From assembly GCA_030636545.1 (NCBI GenBank), contig DAOVWR010000031.1, forward strand, positions 1-11,693: a DNA stretch of 11,693 nt, read 5' to 3'. The translations under genes were made by a program, and so were the position numbers. Below the pieces are notes generated by a model. It saw only the letters and a list, made by a program, of their open reading frames with translations. It made no database searches and had not been told where the DNA came from. The DNA comes from Mycoplasmatota bacterium (GTDB taxonomy: Bacteria; Bacillota_I; Bacilli_A; Izemoplasmatales; Izemoplasmataceae). Numbering within the stretch: position 1 is the stretch's first letter; every line of letters begins with the position of its first letter. This document shows, piece after piece, positions 7,026 through 11,693 of this stretch.

Positions 7026-7643
7026 ATGAGTGAGTTTTTAGAAAAAATTGACGTTAGAAGAAATCGTATACTCGAAGCTGCATTAGTAGAGTTTGCAGAT
7101 AAAGGCTATAGAAAAGCTTCAACTAACACAATCGTTAGAGAAGCGAAAGTTTCAAAAGGACTTTTATTCCACTACTTTATTAGTAAGAAGGGTTTATATG
7201 TATTCATTTTCAAACATGCAAAAGATACAGTTAAAAACGATACATATAACAAAGTTGATTTCGCAGATAGGGATGTTTTAAACAGATTATATTCTGCTAC
7301 AGTGGCTAAAATCGATTCTTACAATAAACATAAATTATTTACTAAAATACTTGAGAGACACGAGTTAATCCAAGATGAAGAAATCCTAAAAGAAACTAAA
7401 GCTATCATTGTTCACAATACTGAAGAATCATTCGAGAAAATATTTAATAATATTGATTATCATCTATTTGATGAAACTGTTAATATTGATCGTTCTCTAA
7501 ATGTTATGAGATGGACAATTGAAAGAATTACAAATGATTGGAAAGTTAGTAATGGCTGTAAGTTCACTAAGAAAACACTTGAAGTGTTAAAAATGGATAT
7601 ATCTCATTTTCTAGATCTATTCAGAGCTGCATTTTATCGTTAA
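7026..7643 (+). CDS. TetR/AcrR-family transcriptional regulator
   Basis: This 205-residue protein is of standard TetR length. The N-terminal DNA-binding domain spans about residues 10-58. It has a first helix R-R-N-R-I-L-E-A-A-L-V-E-F, then the helix-turn-helix A-S-T-N-T-I-V-R-E-A-K-V-S-K-G-L-L-F-H-Y-F. This is followed by the typical K-K-G-L-Y helix 4. The C-terminal 145 residues are the helical ligand-binding and dimerisation part, which gives no clue to the ligand. GGAAAGGGTGAG precedes the ATG. Neighbours offer two possible targets: the divergent peroxidase gene and its own promoter, which carries an inverted repeat. The convergent small membrane protein at 7669-8010 shares its terminator, not its promoter. 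A repressor role is inferred from the family. Confidence 0.92.
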   Translation: MSEFLEKIDVRRNRILEAALVEFADKGYRKASTNTIVREAKVSKGLLFHYFISKKGLYVFIFKHAKDTVKNDTYNKVDFADRDVLNRLYSATVAKIDSYNKHKLFTKILERHELIQDEEILKETKAIIVHNTEESFEKIFNNIDYHLFDETVNIDRSLNVMRWTIERITNDWKVSNGCKFTKKTLEVLKMDISHFLDLFRAAFYR

Positions 7644-7670
7644 AAAAGCAGAATAATTCCTGCTTTTTTT
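7642..7670. terminator. Bidirectional terminator shared by tetR and the small membrane protein gene
   Basis: GCAG (7648-7651) pairs with CTGC (7660-7663) around an 8-nt loop. Flanking A6 (7642-7647) and T7 (7664-7670) extend the stem and supply a U run on either strand. The tetR stop (7641-7643) and the stop of the convergent gene (7669-7671) both touch the hairpin, so the two genes are only 25 bp apart. Confidence 0.85.
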
Positions 7671-8010
7671 ATGCGAAAAATGGTAACAATATTATTAAAA
7701 ATCCTGCCATAATAACAAAATAAAATGTTAGAAATACACCGTTAACGAGTAATGCAAATAATAAATTAATAATATACATAAAATCAAAGTGTTCTTTCTC
7801 TTTATCAAACATGTGTTTGAATAATTTGTAAATTGCCATAACCAAAAATGTAAGCAAGAAGATAACATTAACCATTACAATTAGTCCACCAATCACTAAT
7901 CCTGCTCCACCCATTCCGGCGAATACAAAACTAATTGTTACTAATAAAATTGTTAATACAGTTAATAGTAGAAATCGAACAAAGAATTTAACTGAATCGC
8001 TTTTTCCCAT
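7669..8010 (-). CDS. Small integral membrane protein, four predicted helices
   Basis: The 113 residues contain four hydrophobic segments, at about 9-31, 34-62, 78-96 and 98-112. The middle charged loop K-L-F-K-H-M-F-D-K-E-K-E-H is probably cytoplasmic, as is the short N-terminus M-G-K-S-D-S. I do not recognise a family and see no catalytic or binding motif. The start is well supported: GGAGTGAT precedes the ATG by about six bases. It has its own promoter (8030-8058) and a terminator shared with tetR. Nothing in the context gives its function. Confidence 0.8.
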   Translation of the reverse strand: MGKSDSVKFFVRFLLLTVLTILLVTISFVFAGMGGAGLVIGGLIVMVNVIFLLTFLVMAIYKLFKHMFDKEKEHFDFMYIINLLFALLVNGVFLTFYFVIMAGFLIILLPFFA

Positions 8011-8029
8011 AATATCACTCCTTTATCTT

Positions 8030-8058
8030 ATTTTATGCTGAATAAACAAAATTGTAAA
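8030..8058 (-). promoter_or_regulatory. Predicted promoter of the small membrane protein gene
   Basis: On the minus strand, TTTACA (8058-8053), a 17-bp spacer and TAAAAT (8035-8030) form a good vegetative promoter. It begins within the U tract of the upstream operon's terminator, so the two transcription units are packed back to back. Confidence 0.7.
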
Positions 8059-8086
8059 TAAAAAGGTTCTTACTAGAGAACCTTTT
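8053..8086 (-). terminator. Terminator of the padR-HAAS operon
   Basis: AAAAGGTTCT (8061-8070) and AGAACCTTTT (8077-8086) form a perfect 10-bp stem with a 6-nt loop. On the minus strand it is followed by TATTTAC, so the U run is TTTTTATTT when the stem's own end is counted. It lies about 100 nt after the stop codon of the HAAS gene. Confidence 0.8.
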
Positions 8087-8096
8087 CAACATCCCA

Positions 8097-8135
8097 GTTC
8101 TAACTTATCCTATAATTTCCTTAAGTAGCTAGAAC
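8097..8135 (-). other. Interrupted hairpin in the 3' untranslated region of the HAAS gene
   Basis: GTTCTA/TAGAAC (8097-8102 with 8130-8135) and ACTTA/TAAGT (8103-8107 with 8122-8126) stack around a 3-nt bulge and a 14-nt loop. With the terminator this makes two hairpins in a 3' region of about 100 nt. No U tract follows it, so it is not a terminator itself. It could be an mRNA stabiliser or carry no function. Confidence 0.35.
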
Positions 8136-8186
8136 CACCTATATGATATAATAATTTGCTAAGTTAGTTGTGAATAATTGGTGAAC

Positions 8187-9287
8187 CTAATTATTTTTAA
8201 TAATAGCTACCATTGGAATTATTAAAAATGCCATCCAACTATATGCCCAAAGATCAAAGAAGAATCCAAGTGTAAAGAAAATCACTAATGCAATAAATGG
8301 TGTTGATGCCACCATACGATCTTTTTTAGGTGCTTCAGTATTTATTGCATAAACAGGAATAGCTAGAAATGCTAACCAGGCAATTCCCCATCCATTAAAT
8401 ATAAATCCAATAAGTAAAAATACAGCAGTACTCACTAGAATTACAATTTTGTAATTCTTAGGAACATCTCCAAATCCTATTTGTACATTTCCAGTTATTA
8501 CACCAAGTACTAATACTGGAATAAATGCAAATAGTCCGTAGGCCCACATGTCAGGATAAATATATCCAACATATAAGTACCCAGCAATACCACCTATAAA
8601 TAGTAATTCCCAAAGAAGAAACTTCCAAACTACTTTTTCATTAAATAGCCCAAGCATTGGAATGATTAGAAATACTACCCATCCTTCAATCCAATAACCC
8701 TTAAGCCCTAAATATACATAAGCAATTACTGCAATAAATGGACTTAAAGAAACTATCAAATCTAATAATGTTAATGTTCTTCTACTATTCCAAACACCAA
8801 GCATTGGAATGATAATAAATACTATCCATCCTGGATGCCATAAATTATGATAAAATCCTAAATATAGAAATAGCAGTGATGCAAAGAATGGACTTAACGC
8901 TGTTGTTAAGTGTTCATCTCTTGTTTTGCCCATTTCAACAACAATAGCAGTTACAGGAATAATTAGAAATACTAACCAACCTGGATGCCATAAATCAAAT
9001 CCAAATCCTAAAATAAAGAAAGCAATAAGCGAAATAAACGGAGTTAAAGCTATCACTTTTTCTCCACCAGGAAGTGGTTTTTCTACCTTTCTAAATCCTT
9101 CAGTTAAATCTCTAATAATACTTCTAGGAGATCCTAACTTCTTAACTATATCATCATCTACCATGCCTCTACCATTATATCCTTCATACATTTCATCATA
9201 ATCAGATATAATCTCATCTCTTTCAGTTTGTTCCATCTTATAATTATCTAATAAATCTCTTAATTCTTTCAAGTAATCATTCTTCAT
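8187..9287 (-). CDS. HAAS-domain membrane protein with six two-helix repeats
   Basis: The start is ATG 9287 (366 residues). A longer frame from GTG 9296 is unlikely because that codon overlaps the ribosome binding site AGGAGG, which is ideally placed eight bases before 9287. Residues 1-68 match the HAAS (PadR-associated, DUF1700-like) domain: Y-L-K-E-L-R-D-L-L, then E-I-I-S-D-Y-D-E-M-Y, then K-K-L-G-S-P-R-S-I-I-R-D-L. The rest is membrane: about 12 helices in six tandem units. Each unit resembles S-P-F-I-hydrophobic-G-F-x-x-D-L-W-x-x-x-W-x-x-F-L-I-I-P-M. It is translationally coupled to padR (11-bp overlap). HAAS proteins are known as partners of PadR regulators and are thought to sense a membrane signal; the signal here is unknown. 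The gene ends in TAG. Confidence 0.88.
   Translation of the reverse strand: MKNDYLKELRDLLDNYKMEQTERDEIISDYDEMYEGYNGRGMVDDDIVKKLGSPRSIIRDLTEGFRKVEKPLPGGEKVIALTPFISLIAFFILGFGFDLWHPGWLVFLIIPVTAIVVEMGKTRDEHLTTALSPFFASLLFLYLGFYHNLWHPGWIVFIIIPMLGVWNSRRTLTLLDLIVSLSPFIAVIAYVYLGLKGYWIEGWVVFLIIPMLGLFNEKVVWKFLLWELLFIGGIAGYLYVGYIYPDMWAYGLFAFIPVLVLGVITGNVQIGFGDVPKNYKIVILVSTAVFLLIGFIFNGWGIAWLAFLAIPVYAINTEAPKKDRMVASTPFIALVIFFTLGFFFDLWAYSWMAFLIIPMVAIIKNN
8202..9050 (-). repeat. Six tandem copies of a ~48-residue two-helix membrane unit
   Basis: In the 366-residue numbering the units begin near residues 80, 131, 180, 227, 282 and 327. Units 1, 2, 3 and 6 are the most alike: L-T-P-F-I / L-S-P-F-F / L-S-P-F-I / S-T-P-F-I at the start, D-L-W or N-L-W between the helices, and F-L-I-I-P (or F-I-I-I-P) in the second helix. 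Unit 4 (W-A-Y-G-L-F-A-F-I-P) and unit 5 (W-G-I-A-W-L-A-F-L-A-I-P) are diverged but keep the W...F..IP pattern. The spacing of about 48 residues is regular. Confidence 0.8.
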
Positions 9288-9600
9288 TACTTGCACCTCC
9301 TAATATTTTGTAAACACTATCGAGAAATGTTTTCCATTCATCTTCATATTCCTGTAATTTCTCTTTCCCATGTTCTGTTAATGTATAGTACTTTCGTGGA
9401 GCACCAATACTCATAGATTCAGTATATGTGTCAAATAATTCTTGTTTAGTAAGTCTTCTTAGAATTGGATATATTGTATTTTCATTTACTTCTATTTCCT
9501 GAGAAATATTTTCAATAAGTTCAAATCCATACATATCTTTTCGACTAATTATCTTCAAGACACACATTTCAATTATTCCTCTTTTGAATTGCGAATTCAT
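9277..9600 (-). CDS. PadR-family transcriptional regulator
   Basis: This 107-residue protein has the size of the short PadR subfamily. The winged helix spans about residues 5-85. It contains R-G-I-I-E-M-C-V-L-K-I-I, D-M-Y-G-F-E-L-I-E, then the recognition helix with the PadR signature E-N-T-I-Y-P-I-L-R-R-L. The wing is P-R-K-Y-Y-T-L-T-E-H-G-K-E-K-L. A short C-terminal helix for dimerisation follows. GGAGG lies seven bases before the ATG. The stop TGA overlaps the start of the HAAS gene by 11 bp, and the ribosome binding site of that gene lies inside padR, so the two are co-translated. It probably represses its own operon through the two dyads at 9618-9664, with the HAAS protein acting in the same circuit. 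Confidence 0.94.
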   Translation of the reverse strand: MNSQFKRGIIEMCVLKIISRKDMYGFELIENISQEIEVNENTIYPILRRLTKQELFDTYTESMSIGAPRKYYTLTEHGKEKLQEYEDEWKTFLDSVYKILGGASNEE

Positions 9601-9617
9601 CTAAAAACCTCCTTTAT

Positions 9618-9664
9618 TGTGTATCACACACTTATATAATATCATAGTTACTGTGTGAAACACA
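9618..9664 (-). promoter_or_regulatory. padR promoter flanked by two TGTGT-N3-ACACA operators
   Basis: Two perfect dyads, TGTGT-ATC-ACACA (9618-9630) and TGTGT-GAA-ACACA (9652-9664), have centres 34 bp apart. Together they also form a larger inverted repeat with one mismatch. Between them on the minus strand lies a promoter: -35 TTCACA (9659-9654, inside the distal dyad), a 17-bp spacer and -10 TATAAG (9636-9631). The proximal dyad covers the start of transcription. A run of A on the minus strand (9684-9670) just upstream could act as an UP element. This arrangement is what an autorepressor would need. Confidence 0.75.
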
Positions 9665-9697
9665 ATAACTTTTTTGTTTTTTTTCATGAACAGCAAC

Positions 9698-9707
9698 TAA
9701 GCGCTTA
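9698..9707. promoter_or_regulatory. TAAGCGCTTA palindrome upstream of the padR promoter
   Basis: A perfect 10-bp palindrome lies about 40 bp upstream of the padR -35 box and is the only GC-rich spot in the gap. Its core AAGCGCTT is shared with catabolite-responsive (cre) sites, but the flanks do not fit the cre consensus. A regulator site is possible. Confidence 0.25.
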
Positions 9708-9710
9708 ACA

Positions 9711-9754
9711 AAGCAAAATAAAAACTGAGTTTAGTTAACAAACTCAGTTTTTTT
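9711..9754 (-). terminator. Terminator of the histidine kinase-SHOCT operon
   Basis: AAAACTGAGTTT (9721-9732) and AAACTCAGTTTT (9740-9751) form a perfect 12-bp stem with a 7-nt loop. On the minus strand it starts three bases after the stop codon of the preceding gene and is followed by a U-rich tail (TATTTTG). T residues on the plus side would allow it to work in both directions. Confidence 0.88.
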
Positions 9755-9756
9755 AG

Positions 9757-10122
9757 TTATCTATACATTCTTCCCATATGATGATATCCGTAATTATAAT
9801 ATTCGATACCTAATTCTTCTGCATAGTCCCATAACTCTTCCATTATCTCGTGCATTATATCGTAATTAGCATATAGTTCGTCTTCTGTTAAATTATTCTC
9901 AATCAACAGTTCTTCAAACCGAACTTGTAATAAATCCTGATTCTCTTGTGATATTTGTTCATCTTCGAACCAATGATTTCCATCCTCATAATCATGACAA
10001 TATCCATAATAATCACTTTCACTTATTGTCTCTGATCTAGTGTCTACAATTAGTGGATTTAGAAAATACATTCCTAAGATAATACCTGCGAAGAAAGTTG
10101 AAACAATTATTATATTCTTCAT
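9757..10122 (-). CDS. Small membrane-anchored protein, acidic with Tyr/His/Met-rich tail
   Basis: The 121 residues start with one membrane segment (about 4-25, with M-K-N before it), either an anchor or an uncleaved signal, so the rest should lie outside the membrane. The exposed part is strongly acidic. It includes Y-C-H-D-Y-E-D-G-N-H-W-F-E-D-E near residue 41 and a helical E/L-rich stretch. The C-terminal tail is Y-Y-N-Y-G-Y-H-H-M-G-R-M-Y-R. His, Met and Cys clusters of this kind can bind metal, but no known family was recognised. Its ATG overlaps the TGA of the preceding SHOCT gene (ATGA), which implies translational coupling; its own ribosome binding site is weak. It is the last gene of the operon. 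Confidence 0.82.
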   Translation of the reverse strand: MKNIIIVSTFFAGIILGMYFLNPLIVDTRSETISESDYYGYCHDYEDGNHWFEDEQISQENQDLLQVRFEELLIENNLTEDELYANYDIMHEIMEELWDYAEELGIEYYNYGYHHMGRMYR

Positions 10123-10298
10123 TTGCTGTTACCACTTATAACACTGCTTATTTCTCGGTATTTTTCAATTGTAATTTCGCCTCTAGCTAACCTTTCATCT
10201 AAAGTTGAACTAGTCGAATTGCTTTTAAACTCTATTGAACCGCTCTGATAAACAAAATAGATAACTACTGCGATAATAATAAAGAAACCTAACATCAT
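10119..10298 (-). CDS. Short single-helix SHOCT-domain membrane protein
   Basis: The preferred start is ATG 10298 (59 residues). A frame from GTG 10307 would overlap the ribosome binding site AGAGG (10311-10307), which is eight bases before 10298. One membrane helix (about residues 3-18) is followed by a Ser-rich linker and a C-terminal SHOCT domain: L-D-E-R-L-A-R-G-E-I-T-I-E-K-Y-R-E-I. SHOCT is a short oligomerisation or binding module usually found at the end of small membrane proteins; its role here is not known. The gene starts 12 bp after the preceding SHOCT gene and overlaps the next gene by 4 bp, so the three are co-translated. Confidence 0.82.
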   Translation of the reverse strand: MMLGFFIIIAVVIYFVYQSGSIEFKSNSTSSTLDERLARGEITIEKYREISSVISGNSK

Positions 10299-10310
10299 AT
10301 CAATCACCTC

Positions 10311-10619
10311 TTAACTTATTTCTTTCTTAATTTTTTTATACTCTTCAATATTCACTTCACCATTACTAAATCTTTCATTTAGAATAGTTACTGCTTTTGT
10401 TTCTCTTCTTATAGTTTTTGGCATAATATCAATAACTAGTAATACAAAACTTGAAAGTCCTAACCATAAAAAGATTAAATCAACATACCCAAGATTAGAT
10501 GGATATGCCCGATACATCATAGGCATATAGTAAGGATAACTTGTTCCTGTTCTGTAAAGTAAAAAGTAACTAATTGAAACCATAAATACTAATAATAAAA
10601 TCATTCTTTTAATTTTCAT
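10311..10619 (-). CDS. Two-helix SHOCT-domain membrane protein with Met/Tyr-rich loop
   Basis: The preferred start is ATG 10619 (102 residues). GGGTGAT sits just before it, and a longer frame from 10661 would be read out of the hairpin loop of 10635-10677 and lacks a ribosome binding site. Helix 1 is at about 6-21, an outside loop follows with S-Y-P-Y-Y-M-P-M-M-Y-R-A-Y, and helix 2 is at about 44-65. The SHOCT domain ends the protein on the cytoplasmic side: I-L-N-E-R-F-S-N-G-E-V-N-I-E-E-Y-K-K-I. Small SHOCT proteins with Met-rich outer segments are known near copper-handling genes, which suggests, without proving, a metal-related role. It is the first gene after the kinase and is followed closely by a second SHOCT gene. 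Confidence 0.82.
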   Translation of the reverse strand: MKIKRMILLLVFMVSISYFLLYRTGTSYPYYMPMMYRAYPSNLGYVDLIFLWLGLSSFVLLVIDIMPKTIRRETKAVTILNERFSNGEVNIEEYKKIKKEIS

Positions 10620-10634
10620 TTTTATCACCCAAAT

Positions 10635-10677
10635 AAATAGTACTTCATAATTGTGTTGCAATTATGAAGTACTATTT
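10635..10677 (-). terminator. Perfect 19-bp hairpin across the kinase stop codon
   Basis: The arms are AAATAGTACTTCATAATTG (10635-10653) and its exact complement at 10659-10677, with a 5-nt loop. The kinase stop codon (10664-10662) lies inside it. On the minus strand it is followed by ATTTATTTGGG, a poor U tract, so it may be a weak or leaky terminator, an attenuator, or an RNA-processing site separating the kinase message from the SHOCT genes. The U run is better on the plus strand, where no gene reads in. Confidence 0.6.
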
Positions 10678-11693
10678 TTTAATTTAATTGTAAATATCGT
10701 TCCATCCTTTTTATCTGATGTAACCTTAATCTCTCCCTGGATATTTTCAAGTAATATACTAACTATATAAAGCCCTAACCCTTGCCCTCTTGTGTTAATC
10801 TCTTTTGCATTGTTTGCTCGGAAATTTTTATCAAATAACTTAAGTAAATCTGCTTCATTTATCTCAATTCCATAATTTTTAATGGTTATTTCAATGTCTT
10901 CTTTAAGTAATAGTGATATCTCAATACTTGATGATTCATCTGAATAATAGTAAGCATTGGCTAATATATTATTAATTACCCTTTCAAAGTCTCTTTTATT
11001 CCATTTATAAGTTATGTTGTCTTCAATATTGCTTATGACTTTAATATTTTTTGAATTAAACACACTTAAATTTTGCAGTATTAGCTCATTGAGTATTCTT
11101 GATAGATTGATTTCCATTAAATGACTTTCAAAGTTCTCTTGTATTACATCATTAATAAGCTCATTAATCTTATTAGTAGATTTAATAGCAATATCTACCT
11201 CTTTTACTGATAACTCTTGTTTATTCTTATATTTATCCAAATATGAATAAACAATCGTTAGAGGCGTTTTAAGGTCATGTACCAATCCTTTTAACTTACT
11301 ATTCTTTTGATCTCTCAAAATATCTATTTGTTTTATTGAATCAATCAACTCATTACTAATATTATTAAATTCACTAAAATTGAAATTACTTGAATCATAA
11401 TATCCTTTATGACTTATTTGTTTAAGGATTATTTCAATATCATGAGAAATACTATTAACTTGTGTTGAGGTAAACCGATAAATTATAATAATACTTAAAA
11501 AATAAAGTATTATTATTGCTATATTTATATATACTAAATAGTCAAAGTTTAGTAAGGCTGTTTCACTCTGGGAATTATCAATATACAAATAGTATATTCC
11601 CGAATCAGAATTCAATGTGAATACAGTGTCATTTACTAATTCACTGTCTGACTTAAATAACAAATTATGATCATGATAAAATTCAATTTCAAC
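10662..11693 (-). CDS. Sensor histidine kinase (5' end outside window)
   Basis: The frame is open to the right edge, giving 343 visible residues. The first possible start inside, a TTG at 11663, lies within a sensor domain and is not a believable start. In order: the end of an extracytoplasmic sensor loop (to about residue 50), one membrane helix (about 50-72), a linker, and the phosphoacceptor helix G-L-V-H139-D-L-K-T-P-L. The catalytic domain follows, with N box R-V-I-N-N-I-L-A-N-A (about 238-247), F box L-F-D-K-N-F-R-A and G2 box G-Q-G-L-G-L (303-308). The G1 box is degenerate (N-Y-G-I-E in place of D-x-G-x-G), as in some other HisKA kinases. The kinase should autophosphorylate on His139 and pass phosphate to a response regulator, probably encoded just upstream. 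The downstream SHOCT genes are likely part of the response. Confidence 0.92.
   Translation of the reverse strand, partial: VEIEFYHDHNLLFKSDSELVNDTVFTLNSDSGIYYLYIDNSQSETALLNFDYLVYINIAIIILYFLSIIIIYRFTSTQVNSISHDIEIILKQISHKGYYDSSNFNFSEFNNISNELIDSIKQIDILRDQKNSKLKGLVHDLKTPLTIVYSYLDKYKNKQELSVKEVDIAIKSTNKINELINDVIQENFESHLMEINLSRILNELILQNLSVFNSKNIKVISNIEDNITYKWNKRDFERVINNILANAYYYSDESSSIEISLLLKEDIEITIKNYGIEINEADLLKLFDKNFRANNAKEINTRGQGLGLYIVSILLENIQGEIKVTSDKKDGTIFTIKLKNSTS

Noticed and set aside
7093..7281. Plus-strand ORF of 62 codons in another frame of tetR
   Set aside because: Lies entirely inside the DNA-binding part of tetR; no ribosome binding site.
8926..9201. Plus-strand ORF of 91 codons
   Set aside because: Antisense to the HAAS gene, which has a family match, a good start and a membrane repeat pattern.
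1..11693. Use of TGA as Trp (Mycoplasma-type code)
   Set aside because: Trp is TGG in all genes read, and TGA closes padR and a SHOCT gene exactly where the next gene begins.

Overview
The window is AT-rich DNA from a bacterium that looks like a deep-branching, wall-poor relative of the Bacillota (Acholeplasma / Izemoplasma / Haloplasma type). That placement is an inference from composition, strong Shine-Dalgarno sites, a long lipoprotein with an L-S-G-C lipobox, and compact gene families. The standard code appears to be used: every Trp I read is TGG, and TGA acts as the stop of two genes (9277-9279 and 10119-10121), which argues against a Mycoplasma/Spiroplasma code.

Left part (1-4616, minus strand): one uninterrupted reading frame of 1538 codons that runs off the left edge. 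I translated it codon by codon and found no stop. It encodes a giant acidic surface lipoprotein made of at least 13 diverged tandem repeats of about 114 residues, with a 14th starting at the edge. Apart from the lipidated Cys, all 20 other cysteines fall into 10 closely spaced pairs. I do not recognise the repeat as a named family. This is the best candidate in the window for something undescribed.

Middle (4617-8010): divergent from the lipoprotein is a small atypical thioredoxin (CPPC). It is followed by a YwaF/TIGR02206-type membrane protein, a Cys-type glutathione peroxidase on the minus strand, a divergent TetR-family regulator, and a small four-helix membrane protein. Each unit has its own recognisable promoter or terminator, so these are mostly monocistronic. 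Thioredoxin and peroxidase could form one peroxide-detoxifying pair.

Right part (8030-11693, all minus strand): two operons. The first is padR plus a HAAS-domain membrane protein whose membrane part is six tandem copies of a two-helix unit. Its promoter is flanked by two perfect TGTGT-N3-ACACA dyads, as expected of PadR autoregulation. The second begins off the right edge and contains a sensor histidine kinase (5' end cut by the window), a perfect 19-bp hairpin covering its stop codon, two small membrane proteins with C-terminal SHOCT domains, and a small anchored protein rich in Tyr, His, Met and acidic residues. The cognate response regulator is probably just beyond the edge.

No tRNA, rRNA, CRISPR array, insertion sequence or phage gene was seen.
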